A stretch of DNA of 64,000 nucleotides from Actinomadura opuntiae (GTDB lineage: Bacteria > Actinomycetota > Actinomycetes > Streptosporangiales > Streptosporangiaceae). The position numbers were made by a program, and so were the translations under genes. Of this stretch, positions 24,438 to 34,562 are shown one piece after another. The notes below the pieces were generated by a model. It worked only from the letters and a program-made list of their open reading frames with translations. It did not search any database and was not told where the DNA came from. The stretch covers positions 62,001-126,000 of the forward strand of contig NZ_JASNWF010000024.1 in NCBI RefSeq assembly GCF_030283205.1, read 5' to 3'. Every line of letters begins with the position of its first letter. Positions within the stretch are counted from its first letter, which is position 1.

Positions 24438-24518
24438 TCCCCTCCGGGGGCGGACCCCCAGACCCCCAGGGCTACCGCCCGAACCGTGTCCCCTCCGGGG
24501 GCGGACCCCCAGACCCCC
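24438..24518. repeat. two identical 30-bp direct repeats
   Basis: A 30-base unit beginning TCCCCTCCGGGGGCGGAC occurs at 24438-24467 and again, identical, at 24489-24518 (51-base period). Each unit contains internal G/C tracts able to fold on themselves. They lie in the 244-base gap between the histone-like gene and the DUF2630 gene, downstream of the former, so they may act in termination. Confidence 0.7.
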
Positions 24519-24534
24519 GCACCCGTGAGGCCGG

Positions 24535-25473
24535 TCAGCGGTCGCGCTGCCCGGCGCTGGTCAGGCCGGTCAGGAAGCCGCCGTCGGTGCTGGTCGAGTG
24601 CTGCAGGCCGTTGGAGGTCTTCGGCTCGACCAGGGGACCGGCGGGCGGCGGTGCCGCGGCGGCCGACTCGGCGGTGCGGCGGGCCGTGGCGCCGCCCGCT
24701 CGCGGGCGGGTCGAGGCGGCCTTGCCCGTCCCCGAGGCGCTCGACTTGCGGGCGGTGCCGGACGAGCGGGACGCGGTGCTCTTGCGCGCCGTGCCGCTCC
24801 TGGTGCTCGCGGTCGTCCGGGACGAGGACGCGGTGGTCTTGCGCGCGGCGCTCGTCCGCGGCTTGGCCGCCGTCGTCTTCTTCGCGGTGGACGGCCGGGT
24901 CTTGGACGCCGTGGTCTTGCGCGCCGTCGACTTGGGCGAGCTCACCCGCGCCGACGCCGTGGACCGTGAGCGGCTCGCCGCCGCAGTGGTCTTGCGGGCC
25001 GTCCCGGACGCCGGGCTCTTTCGCGCGGTCGTGCCGGTCTTGCTCTTGGCGGCCGTGGAACGCGTGGCCTGCTGCTTCGCCATGTCCTTGGCCGCGGCGT
25101 TCATCGCCTTGGCCGCGTCGGTCATCGCCTTGGTGGCTGTGGTCATGGCCTTGGTCATCGCGGTCATGGCCTTGGCCGACGAGGACGCCTTGGTCGCCAC
25201 CGACTTCATCTGCGTGGCGGCGGCCTTGGCCTGGTCGGCGGCCTTGGTGACGCGCGTCGACGCCGCCGTGGACGCCTTGCCCGACGCGGCGCCGGTCCGC
25301 TTCGCCGGGGACTTGGCCCCGGTCGAGCGGCTGGTCGTGGACCTCGACGGCGACTTGGCGGCCGAGGTGCTCTTGGAGGCCGTCTTCTTGGCGGCCGTGG
25401 ACTTGGTCGTGGTGCTCTTCGTACGAGCGGCCGTACCTCGGCTCGTCGTACGCGATGCGGTCTTGGTAGGCAC
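24535..25473 (-). CDS. histone H1-like Lys/Ala/Ser/Thr-rich basic protein
   Basis: A 312-residue protein made almost wholly of Lys, Arg, Ala, Ser and Thr in short repeats such as ARKTTAS, TARKS and KSTAAKK, strongly basic throughout. The composition resembles eukaryotic histone H1 tails and bacterial H1-like (Hc1/AlgP-type) DNA-binding proteins. Residues about 80-135 differ: a predicted long helix with repeated AMTxAxKAM units (AMTKAMTTATKAMTDAAKAM) that could oligomerise. The last 35 residues are less basic. Probably a nucleoid-associated protein; direct evidence is compositional only. GTG start at 25473 follows GGGGGG. No signal peptide. Confidence 0.8.
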   Translation of the reverse strand: MPTKTASRTTSRGTAARTKSTTTKSTAAKKTASKSTSAAKSPSRSTTSRSTGAKSPAKRTGAASGKASTAASTRVTKAADQAKAAATQMKSVATKASSSAKAMTAMTKAMTTATKAMTDAAKAMNAAAKDMAKQQATRSTAAKSKTGTTARKSPASGTARKTTAAASRSRSTASARVSSPKSTARKTTASKTRPSTAKKTTAAKPRTSAARKTTASSSRTTASTRSGTARKSTASRSSGTARKSSASGTGKAASTRPRAGGATARRTAESAAAAPPPAGPLVEPKTSNGLQHSTSTDGGFLTGLTSAGQRDR

Positions 25474-25557
25474 TGATCTACCCCCCGTGATGATCAGTTA
25501 CGGGGAGATCTATTCCACCGTTCGTGACGCTCTACACACTCCGCGCCATTTCCACTT

Positions 25558-26409
25558 TCAGACACCGACGGTGTGCCACACCGTCTTGACCTCCAGAAAC
25601 GCCGTCAGGCGCGCGGTTCCGGGGTCGTCGGCCCAGTCGCCGGGGGCGCGGAAGACGCGCTTGAGGTTCTCGGCCGCCTTCTCCTGGAGACCGGGCACGT
25701 CGGCGTCCGGGACGCCGGTGAGGTCAACGGCGTTGACGTCCATGTGGGACGCGAGCCACGGCGCGAGTTCCGCTCGGTGCCCCGTGAGGACGTTGACGAC
25801 GCCGCCGGGAAGGTCGGACGTGGCGAGCACCTCGGCGAGGGTGACGGCGGCCAGCGGCGCGGGCTCGGACGCGACGACGACGGCGGTGTTGCCGGTGACG
25901 ATCGCGGGCGCGACCACCGACACCAGGCCGAGCAGCGGCGAGTCGGGCGCGACGATGCCGACGACGCCGGTGGGCTCGGGCGTGGAGAAGTTGAAGAACG
26001 GCCCGGAGACGGGGTTGGCGGCGCCCGCGACGGCGGAGATCTTGTCGGCCCATCCGGCGTACCAGACCCACCGGTCGACCGCCGCGTCCACCTCGGCGGC
26101 GGCCTGCGCCTTGGACGCGCCGCCGTGCCGGACCTCGTCGACGAACTGGTCGCGGCGTCCCTCCAGCATCTCGGCAACGCGGTAGAGGATCTGGGCGCGG
26201 TTGTAGGCGGTGCGTCCCGACCAGCCGCCGAACGCCTTGCGGGCGGCGGAGACCGCGTCGCGGACGTCCTTGCGGGACGCCTGGGACGCGTTGGCGACGA
26301 ACCGTCCCTTGCCGTCGGTCACGGGGTACGACCTGCCTGACTCCGAACGCGGGAACGCGCCGCCGATGTACAGCTTGTAGGTCTTGCGGACGGTGAGACG
26401 GTCAGACAT
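25558..26409 (-). CDS. short aldehyde dehydrogenase-family protein lacking the catalytic domain
   Basis: A 283-residue protein with clear ALDH-fold N-terminal sequence (YKLYIGGAFPRSESGRSYPV, then WVWYAGWADK and GVVGIVAPDSPLLGL) but ending where a full ALDH would enter its catalytic domain. The catalytic Cys block and the ELGG glutamate are both absent. It overlaps by 8 bases the complete ALDH gene upstream in the same operon, so the two proteins probably assemble, with this one as a non-catalytic partner (inference). The reading frame is clean with a normal stop and ends in a coherent C-terminal helix, so it does not look like a recent truncation. Confidence 0.85.
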   Translation of the reverse strand: MSDRLTVRKTYKLYIGGAFPRSESGRSYPVTDGKGRFVANASQASRKDVRDAVSAARKAFGGWSGRTAYNRAQILYRVAEMLEGRRDQFVDEVRHGGASKAQAAAEVDAAVDRWVWYAGWADKISAVAGAANPVSGPFFNFSTPEPTGVVGIVAPDSPLLGLVSVVAPAIVTGNTAVVVASEPAPLAAVTLAEVLATSDLPGGVVNVLTGHRAELAPWLASHMDVNAVDLTGVPDADVPGLQEKAAENLKRVFRAPGDWADDPGTARLTAFLEVKTVWHTVGV

Positions 26410-27832
26410 CGAGATAGCCCTCCAGCCCGTGGCGTCCGCCTTCGCGGCCGAACCCCGATTCCTTGTAGCCGCCGAACGGGGAGGCCGGGTCGAACTTGTT
26501 GAAGGTGTTGGCCCACACGACCCCGGCGCGCAGCCGCTGCGCGGTCCACAGGATCTGCGAGCCCTTCTCCGTCCAGATCCCGGCGGAGAGCCCGTAGGGC
26601 GTGTTGTTGGCCTTGGTGACGGCCTCGTCGGGGGTGCGGAACGTCAGCACCGACAGGACGGGGCCGAAGATCTCCTCCTGCGCGATCCGGTGCGACTGCG
26701 CCACGCCGGTGAAGACGGTCGGCGCGAACCAGAACCCGCGGTCGGGCAGGTCGCAGGGCGGTGACCAGCGGGTCGCGCCCTCGTGCTCGCCGGCCGACGA
26801 CAGCTCGCGGATCCGGTCGAGCTGCTCGGCGGAGTTGATCGCGCCGATGTCGGTGTTCTTGTCGAGCGGGTCGCCGACCCGCAGCGTCGCCATCCGCGCC
26901 TTGAGCCGGTCGAGGACTTCGTCGGCCACCGATTCCTGCACCAGCAGCCGCGACCCGGCGCAGCAGACGTGCCCCTGGTTGAAGAAGATCCCGTTGACGA
27001 TGCCCTCGACGGCCTGGTCGAGCGCGGCGTCCGCGTAGACGATGTTGGCGGCCTTCCCGCCCAGCTCCAGCGTCAGCTTCTTGGACGTCCCGGCGAGCGT
27101 GCGGGCGATCTGGCGGCCGACGTCCGTGGAGCCGGTGAAGGCGACCTTGTCGATGCCGGGGTGGGCGACGAGCGCGCGGCCCGTCTCGCCCGCGCCGGTG
27201 ATGATGTTGACGACGCCGGGTGGCAGGTCGGCCTGGCGGCAGATGTCGGCGAACAGCAGGGCCGTCAGCGGCGTCGTCTCCGCCGGCTTCAGCACGACGG
27301 TGTTGCCGCAGGCCAGCGCGGGCGCGATCTTCCAGGCGAGCATCAGCAGCGGGAAGTTCCACGGGATGACCTGGCCCGCGACGCCGACCGGGCGCGGGTC
27401 CGGGCCGAACCCGGCGTAGCCGAGCTTGTCGGCCCAGCCCGCGTAGTAGAAGAACCACGCCGCGACGAGCGGGACGTCGACGTCGCGCGACTCGCGGATC
27501 GGCTTGCCGTTGTCGATCGACTCCAGCACGGCCAGCTCGCGGGAACGTTCCTGGATGATCCGGGCGATCCGGTACAGGTACTTGGCGCGCTCGGCGCCGG
27601 GCATCGGCCCCCACACCGTGTCGTAGGCGGTGCGGGCCGCCTGCACGGCGCGGTCGACGTCCGCCTCGTCGGCGCAGGCGATGTCGGCCAGCACGCTCTC
27701 GTCGGCCGGGTTGATCGACTTGAACGGCTCGCCGTGCCCGTCGACGAACTCGCCGCCGACGAACAGCCCGTAGGACGGCCGGATGTCGACGACCGACCGG
27801 GACTCGGGCGCGGGCGCGTACTCGAACACCAT
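26402..27832 (-). CDS. aldehyde dehydrogenase
   Basis: A 476-residue NAD(P)-dependent aldehyde dehydrogenase. All key parts are present: QVIPWNFPLLM, LKPAETTPLTA, FTGSTDVGRQI, the general base in LELGGKAANIV, and the nucleophile in GHVCCAGSRLLV, followed by EEIFGPVLSV. It starts two bases after the deoC stop and overlaps the short ALDH gene, so deoC-ALDH-ALDH form one operon. DeoC yields acetaldehyde from deoxyribose 5-phosphate; oxidation of that acetaldehyde to acetate is a reasonable role (inference from context). Confidence 0.93.
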   Translation of the reverse strand: MVFEYAPAPESRSVVDIRPSYGLFVGGEFVDGHGEPFKSINPADESVLADIACADEADVDRAVQAARTAYDTVWGPMPGAERAKYLYRIARIIQERSRELAVLESIDNGKPIRESRDVDVPLVAAWFFYYAGWADKLGYAGFGPDPRPVGVAGQVIPWNFPLLMLAWKIAPALACGNTVVLKPAETTPLTALLFADICRQADLPPGVVNIITGAGETGRALVAHPGIDKVAFTGSTDVGRQIARTLAGTSKKLTLELGGKAANIVYADAALDQAVEGIVNGIFFNQGHVCCAGSRLLVQESVADEVLDRLKARMATLRVGDPLDKNTDIGAINSAEQLDRIRELSSAGEHEGATRWSPPCDLPDRGFWFAPTVFTGVAQSHRIAQEEIFGPVLSVLTFRTPDEAVTKANNTPYGLSAGIWTEKGSQILWTAQRLRAGVVWANTFNKFDPASPFGGYKESGFGREGGRHGLEGYLDV

Positions 27833-27834
27833 GA

Positions 27835-28764
27835 TCAGTCCAGGGTGAAGTAGTCGGGACCGGAGTACACCCCGGTGGACAGCTTGCGGCGCTGCATCAG
27901 CAGGTCGTTCAGCACCGACGACGCGCCGAGCCGGAACCATTGCGGGGACAGCCAGTCCGGGCCGGCGGTCTCGTTCACCAGCACCAGGTACTTGATCGCG
28001 TCCTTGGTGGTGCGGATCCCGCCCGCCGGCTTCACCCCGACCTGGCGTCCGGTCGCGGCCCGGTAGTCGCGGACGGCCTCCAGCATCACCAGCGTCACCG
28101 GCAGCGTCGCCGCCGGCGACACCTTGCCGGTGGAGGTCTTGATGAAGTCGGCGCCCGCCCGCATCGCCAGCCACGACGCGCGCCGCACGTTGTCGAGCGT
28201 CGCGAGCTCGCCCGTCTCCAGGATCACCTTCAGGTGCGCGCCGCCGCACGCCTGCTTGACCGCGGTGATCTCCTCGAACACCTTCAGCACGTCGCCGGAC
28301 AGGAACGCGCCCCGGTCGATCACCATGTCGATCTCGGACGCGCCCGCCGCGACCGCCGCCCGCGTGTCGGCGAGCTTGGCCTCCAGCGGCGCCCGCCCCG
28401 ACGGGAACGCCGTCGCCACCGACGCGACGCCGATCCCGGACCCGTCCAGCGCCGCGACGGCCGTCTCCACCATGTCGGGGTAGACGCACACCGCCGCGAC
28501 CTTCGGCACCGTCGCGTCCGACGGGTCGGGCCGGACGGCCTTCGCGCACAGCGCCCGCACCTTCCCGGCGGTGTCGGCGCCCTCCAGGGTGGTCAGGTCC
28601 ACCATCGCGATGGCCAGGTCGATGGCCTCGGCCTTGGCGGACGTCTTGATCGACCGCGTGGCGAGCCGGGCGGCGCGCTCCTGCGCGCCGACCTGGTCGA
28701 CGCCCGGCAGCCCGTCCAGGAACGCGCGCAGCTCGGCGGCGCCGAGCAGAGTCTCCGTTGACAC
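27835..28764 (-). CDS. deoC: deoxyribose-phosphate aldolase
   Basis: A 309-residue DeoC, which cleaves 2-deoxyribose 5-phosphate to glyceraldehyde 3-phosphate and acetaldehyde in deoxynucleoside salvage. The Schiff-base Lys is in FIKTSTGKVSPAAT and the second active-site Lys in VGVKPAGGIRTTKDA; KVILETGEL and SEIDMVIDRGAF are further family blocks. It is somewhat longer than typical DeoC owing to an N-terminal extension of about 60 residues. GTG at 28764 is the likely start. It heads the operon with two aldehyde dehydrogenase genes. Confidence 0.94.
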   Translation of the reverse strand: MSTETLLGAAELRAFLDGLPGVDQVGAQERAARLATRSIKTSAKAEAIDLAIAMVDLTTLEGADTAGKVRALCAKAVRPDPSDATVPKVAAVCVYPDMVETAVAALDGSGIGVASVATAFPSGRAPLEAKLADTRAAVAAGASEIDMVIDRGAFLSGDVLKVFEEITAVKQACGGAHLKVILETGELATLDNVRRASWLAMRAGADFIKTSTGKVSPAATLPVTLVMLEAVRDYRAATGRQVGVKPAGGIRTTKDAIKYLVLVNETAGPDWLSPQWFRLGASSVLNDLLMQRRKLSTGVYSGPDYFTLD

Positions 28765-28816
28765 GCCCCCAGCATCGCCGAAGACCCGCACCGGCACAAA
28801 CGGCCCATCCGCCGGG

Positions 28817-30760
<1,944 letters not shown>

Positions 30761-30766
30761 AGGGGC

Positions 30767-30795
30767 ACATAACCATGTCGACACGGGGTCCAAAA
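30767..30795 (-). promoter_or_regulatory. putative promoter giving a leaderless kinase mRNA
   Basis: On the minus strand TTTTGG (30795-30790), a 17-nt spacer and TTATGT (30772-30767), then 6 nt to the GTG of the kinase gene. No ribosome site is present between them, which fits a transcript starting at or next to the start codon, a common arrangement in actinobacteria. Confidence 0.45.
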
Positions 30796-30818
30796 GCCCG
30801 AGGGGGCATTGTCAGAAG

Positions 30819-30840
30819 ATCGATCTGTCAGCAGATCGAT
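30819..30840. terminator. hairpin overlapping the chorismate mutase stop codon
   Basis: ATCGATCTG (30819-30827) pairs with CAGATCGAT (30832-30840) around TCAG; the TGA of the chorismate mutase gene is in the loop and stem. It lies between that gene and the kinase promoter and probably ends transcription of the monooxygenase-mutase pair. Confidence 0.55.
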
Positions 30841-31391
30841 GGAACCGCCCGGACCAGGCCGACGCGGTGCAGGACGTCGGGGTGCCGGGCGGCCTCGACC
30901 CGTCCGACCGCCTTCACCAGTTCCGTGCGGCAGGACGGGTCGTGCCGGACGCCCTGCGTGTCCTTGATGTCGGCCAGCAGCTCGTCGGTGATCCGGTCGA
31001 GCAGCGGCCGGACCTCCTTCTCCAGGTCGGGCCGGTGCGCCGGGACCTCGCCGGGGCGGACCGTCCAGCGCGCGAACAGGCCGCGCTGGACGAGCTTGCC
31101 CGCCTCGATCTGGTCGCGGAAGATCCTCTTGGCCGTCTCGGGGTCGATGCCCATCCGCACCGAGCGCTCGGCGACCGAGTCCAGGATCTGCTGCTCGCGC
31201 GCCTTGTCCTCGATGGGCTTGCCCGTCCCCCACTTGGCGGCGGCGACCATGTCCGCGACGTCGAGCCGCCGTGCCGCCAGGTCGACCAGCGGCGCCAGCC
31301 CCTCCGCCGCGTGCGCCGGAACGGCGAGCCCGCCGAGAACCGCGATGACCGCGCCGATGGCGGCGCCCCTGAACGTCCTCACGCGCCCCAC
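30828..31391 (-). CDS. secreted chorismate mutase, AroQ gamma type
   Basis: A 187-residue protein with a Sec signal peptide (TFRGAAIGAVIAVLGGLAVPAHA, cleavage after AHA) and an all-helical domain of the exported AroQ-gamma chorismate mutase family. Visible family features are LVDLAARRLDVADMVAAAKW, the PIEDKAREQQIL block with the active-site residues, FRDQIEAGKLVQ, and two C-terminal cysteines (DPSCR and the final residue) likely to form a disulfide as in the mycobacterial enzyme. It converts chorismate to prephenate; why it is exported is unsettled for the family. It begins one base after the stop of the FAD monooxygenase gene, so the pair is cotranscribed. Confidence 0.9.
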   Translation of the reverse strand: MGRVRTFRGAAIGAVIAVLGGLAVPAHAAEGLAPLVDLAARRLDVADMVAAAKWGTGKPIEDKAREQQILDSVAERSVRMGIDPETAKRIFRDQIEAGKLVQRGLFARWTVRPGEVPAHRPDLEKEVRPLLDRITDELLADIKDTQGVRHDPSCRTELVKAVGRVEAARHPDVLHRVGLVRAVPSIC

Positions 31392-31392
31392 G

Positions 31393-32520
31393 TTAGGGGA
31401 GGCGGTTGCTCGTGGCGCGCAGGATCGCGACGATGGCGGCCGTCGCCGACGCGCCGGGGGCGGCGGCCATGAGGCGCAGGACGGGCTCGGACTGCACCAG
31501 GCTGAGCGGCTCCTTGACGAAGCGGCCGTTGGTGGCGAGCGCCGCGGCGAGCCGGGCCTGCCGGAGGCGGAGCGGGCCGTAGCGCTTCAGCTGGTCTTCC
31601 CCCTGGCCGAGCAGGCGCAGCAGGGTGGAGACGTCTTCTAGCGCCTGGTTCGTTCCCTGCGCGAAGAACGGGGGCATGACGTGCATGGCGTCGCCGACCA
31701 GCAGGCACCGTCCCCGGCCCCAGCGGCGCGGGATCGCGTGCCGGTGGTTCGGGAAGACCTCCACGTCGTCGTCGGTCAGTTCGGCCAGGAGGTCGTGGGC
31801 GGGCCAGGCCCAGCCGCCGAAGCGCCGCCGGAGGAACTCCAGCGGGCGACCGGCCGGGCCGTCCGGCGGCCACGGGACGTCGAAGAAGAACCACACGCGC
31901 CCGTCGCCCGCCGGTCCGAACCCCGCGTCGCCCTCGCGTCCGAGGAGCATCAGCGAGCGCCCGTCGAGATCGATCTTCGACGGGACGAGCCCCTGCACGG
32001 TCGCCACTCCGGTCGGCTTCGGGACGTTGGCGCCGAACGCCGCCGCGCGCACACGGGACCACGCGCCGTCCGCGCCGATCAGGAGGTCGGCGCCATGGAC
32101 GGTCCCCGACTCGGTCTCGACGCGCACGGCCCGGCCGCGCTGGACGTACCGCGCGAACCGCTCCCCGAACCGCACCGTCCCCTCCGGCAGCCCTTCGTAG
32201 AGCCGGACGAGCAGCTCCATCCTCGCCACGCACAGGGGAGGCGCGCCCAGCCGGGCCTCCAGCTCGCGCGCCGGAATGGTCAGGATCGGCCTGCCCCGCG
32301 CGCTCAGCAGCCCGACCGCGGACGGGTGCGCGCCGAGCCCGGCCAGGTCGACGCCGAGGTCGCGCAGCACGGTCACGCCGTTCGGCCACAGCGTGATCGC
32401 CCCGCCCTCGGTGCGCAGCCGCTCCGCGCGCTCCAGCACCGTCACCCGATGCCCGGCCGCCTGGAGCCCCAGCGCCGCCGCGAGCCCGCCGATCCCGGCG
32501 CCCACGATGAGAATGCGCAT
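31393..32520 (-). CDS. FAD-dependent monooxygenase (PHBH family)
   Basis: A 375-residue class A flavoprotein monooxygenase. The N-terminus has the dinucleotide fold MRILIVGAGIGGLAAALGL; ADLLIGADGAWSRVR is the DG motif, and CLLVGDAMHVMPPFFAQGTNQALED is the GD motif that binds FAD ribityl phosphate. The substrate is not obvious; such enzymes hydroxylate aromatic or polyketide rings. ATG 32520 follows AGGGGCGGGG. The 13-bp palindrome at 32545-32557 lies 25 bases upstream and may regulate it and the chorismate mutase gene. Confidence 0.92.
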   Translation of the reverse strand: MRILIVGAGIGGLAAALGLQAAGHRVTVLERAERLRTEGGAITLWPNGVTVLRDLGVDLAGLGAHPSAVGLLSARGRPILTIPARELEARLGAPPLCVARMELLVRLYEGLPEGTVRFGERFARYVQRGRAVRVETESGTVHGADLLIGADGAWSRVRAAAFGANVPKPTGVATVQGLVPSKIDLDGRSLMLLGREGDAGFGPAGDGRVWFFFDVPWPPDGPAGRPLEFLRRRFGGWAWPAHDLLAELTDDDVEVFPNHRHAIPRRWGRGRCLLVGDAMHVMPPFFAQGTNQALEDVSTLLRLLGQGEDQLKRYGPLRLRQARLAAALATNGRFVKEPLSLVQSEPVLRLMAAAPGASATAAIVAILRATSNRLP

Positions 32521-32544
32521 CCCCGCCCCTAACAACGACAGGCT

Positions 32545-32557
32545 GTAGTACTACTAC
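32545..32557. promoter_or_regulatory. palindrome GTAGTA-C-TACTAC upstream of monooxygenase
   Basis: A perfect 13-bp palindrome in an unusually A+T-rich 30-base stretch, 25 bases before the monooxygenase ATG. Such symmetry beside a start suggests an operator for a dimeric regulator (TetR or MarR type); no regulator gene is adjacent. Confidence 0.45.
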
Positions 32558-32660
32558 TTGTAGAGCATACGCCCGCCGCCCACAACACCCCGGGCGAAAG
32601 TTCCGAGATTCATCCGAACCCTCCCCGAACCCGGACGGCACATCCCGCATCACACGTACT

Positions 32661-32693
32661 GGTGGCCGTGGTGATCGGGGGACCACGGCCACC
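32661..32693. terminator. hairpin terminator after LLM-SCP2 gene
   Basis: GGTGGCCGTGGT (32661-32672) and ACCACGGCCACC (32682-32693) form a perfect 12-bp stem with a 9-nt loop, 14 nt beyond the stop of the minus-strand LLM-SCP2 gene. Confidence 0.75.
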
Positions 32694-32707
32694 CCTGAAC
32701 TCCGGGC

Positions 32708-34432
32708 TCAGTACGGGGAAGGGCCGCCGAACATCTCGCTGAGGCGCGGCGCCAGTTCGTAGTTCCCCTCGATCCGCAGCCGGCCGTCCATGAGCATCGA
32801 CGCCGGATTGGCGTCCCCGGCGAGGATGCGCAGGAAGTCGGCCGTTCGCAGGACGAGCGCGACGTCCGGCCTGGTGGACGCGTGCGCGCGGGCGCGGGCC
32901 CGTCCGTCCGCGATCCGGATCGTCCAGGCCGTCGCGGTCCCGCGCCCGGGCGTCAGGCGGAACTCGATCTCGCCCTCGAACCCGGCCGCCGCTGACGGAT
33001 CGAAAGCGCGGGCCATCCCCGCGAAGAACACCCGCTGCGCGCCCGGCCCGAACCGCCGCTCGATCTGCTCGTCGGTCCGGCCGTGCACCAGCTTGTAGAA
33101 GCCCTGCGCGGCCCGCCGCCGGGCCGTCGCGCGGATCTCCTCCCGCGCCGGGCGGCGGGGCCGGGACGAGCGCTGCGCCCGGGCCACCTCCGCGTCCTCG
33201 TCGATCCGGTAACCGGACGGCAGTTCCCGGGCCGGCTTCCGCCGCGCCAGGGCCGCTTCGATCGCGGGCGCGAGACGTTCCGCCTTGGCCGCCTCCCGCT
33301 CCTCCCGCCCCTCGACGAAATGCGGCAGCACCGACGCGCCGAACAGCTCCAGGCTCTCGCAGATGTGCTCGTGCTCGTTCCGGCCGGACTGGAGCACGAA
33401 CGAGATCTGGTCGACGCCCGCCGCCTCGTACCGCCGGATCAGTTCGATGACCTGCTCGGGAGTACCGACCGCACCGCGCAGCGAACCGACGTTCACGTTC
33501 AGCGGCCCGGCACCGGCGATGATCTGCTCCCGGTCCAGCCCCCGGGACGCCCGGCGCTCCTGGAACTCCGCCCACACATCGGTGCGGCCCGGATCGTGCG
33601 GCGTCGTCCCGTAGTAATGGGCCAGCGCGAACGCGAAGAAGTGCGCCCCGTCGATACCGCGCTCGATCGCGGTGGCCTCGTCCTCGTGCAGCATCATGGG
33701 AAGCACCACGGTCACGTTCGGGTTCACCGCGAACCCCGCCGGGACGCATTCCTCCGAGGTCAGGATGCGGTAGTACTCGTCCACCCACTTCTGCGCGTCC
33801 TCGGGCTCGACGAACGAGAACGACAGCGCCCCGATCCCGTTCCGGGCCGCGAACTGGATCGTCTCCCGCCGCGAGCACGCCACCCACAGCGGCGGATGCG
33901 GCTTCTGCACCGGCTTCGGGACGACGTTGCGCGGCGGCATCCGCAGGTACGGCGACCGCCACCCGGCGAACGGCTCCTCGACGAACATCCGGGTGATCGC
34001 GTCGATCGCGTCCTGCCACTGCGCCCGCTTGTCCGTCCGCCGCACCCCGAACCCGCCCAGCTCGGCGCTGGAGCTCGACTCGCCCGTCCCGAACTCCACC
34101 CGGCCGTTCGACACCAGGTCGAGCGCCGCGATCCGCTCGGCGATCCGCGCGGGATGGTTGACGGCGGGCGGCAGCTGGACGATCCCGTGCCCGAGCCGCA
34201 CCCGCCGCGTCCGCTGCGACGCCGCCGCCAGGAACACCTCCGGCGCGGGCGAATGGCTGTACTCCTCCAGGAAGTGGTGCTCGACCTCCCAGATGACGTC
34301 GAACCCCACCCGGTCGGCGATCTCCACCTGGTCCAGCGCGTCCTGATAGAGCCGCAGCTCCCGCCCGTCCTCCCACGGCCGGGGCAACTGGTGCTCATAG
34401 AAGAGCGAGAAACGGATCTCCCCCACCTCCAC
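32708..34432 (-). CDS. LLM-class flavin-dependent oxidoreductase fused to a C-terminal SCP2 domain
   Basis: A 574-residue two-domain protein. Residues 1-380 are a luciferase-like monooxygenase: FSLFYEHQLPRPW at the start, GFDVIWEVEHHFLEEYSHSP, RVEFGTGESSSSAELGGFG, and GTPEQVIELIRRYEAAGVD. After a basic, helical linker (about 400-465) comes a sterol-carrier-protein-2 fold: EGEIEFRLTPGRGTATAWTI, then DVALVLRTADFLRILAGDANP and LMDGRLRIEGNYELA. SCP2 domains bind lipids or sterols, so the enzyme may oxidise a hydrophobic substrate delivered in cis (inference). The GTG at 34432 fits the family N-terminus; TTG 34507 and ATG 34483 would add up to 25 unconserved residues. Confidence 0.88.
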   Translation of the reverse strand: MEVGEIRFSLFYEHQLPRPWEDGRELRLYQDALDQVEIADRVGFDVIWEVEHHFLEEYSHSPAPEVFLAAASQRTRRVRLGHGIVQLPPAVNHPARIAERIAALDLVSNGRVEFGTGESSSSAELGGFGVRRTDKRAQWQDAIDAITRMFVEEPFAGWRSPYLRMPPRNVVPKPVQKPHPPLWVACSRRETIQFAARNGIGALSFSFVEPEDAQKWVDEYYRILTSEECVPAGFAVNPNVTVVLPMMLHEDEATAIERGIDGAHFFAFALAHYYGTTPHDPGRTDVWAEFQERRASRGLDREQIIAGAGPLNVNVGSLRGAVGTPEQVIELIRRYEAAGVDQISFVLQSGRNEHEHICESLELFGASVLPHFVEGREEREAAKAERLAPAIEAALARRKPARELPSGYRIDEDAEVARAQRSSRPRRPAREEIRATARRRAAQGFYKLVHGRTDEQIERRFGPGAQRVFFAGMARAFDPSAAAGFEGEIEFRLTPGRGTATAWTIRIADGRARARAHASTRPDVALVLRTADFLRILAGDANPASMLMDGRLRIEGNYELAPRLSEMFGGPSPY

Positions 34433-34562
34433 TCGCGTGACCAGCGAAAACAGGCGCGCAACCCGGCCCTGCCCGGCCAGCATCACCCGAATTGGACGCC
34501 CCGTCAACGGACGCGCCCGCCCGCGGCCCCCATCCCGCCGGCCCGGCGGCTACCATGCCGCC

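Noticed and set aside
24438..24518. Possible CRISPR array from the 30-bp repeats
   Set aside because: Only two units, the single spacer is 21 bases, the repeats are low-complexity, and no cas genes are present.
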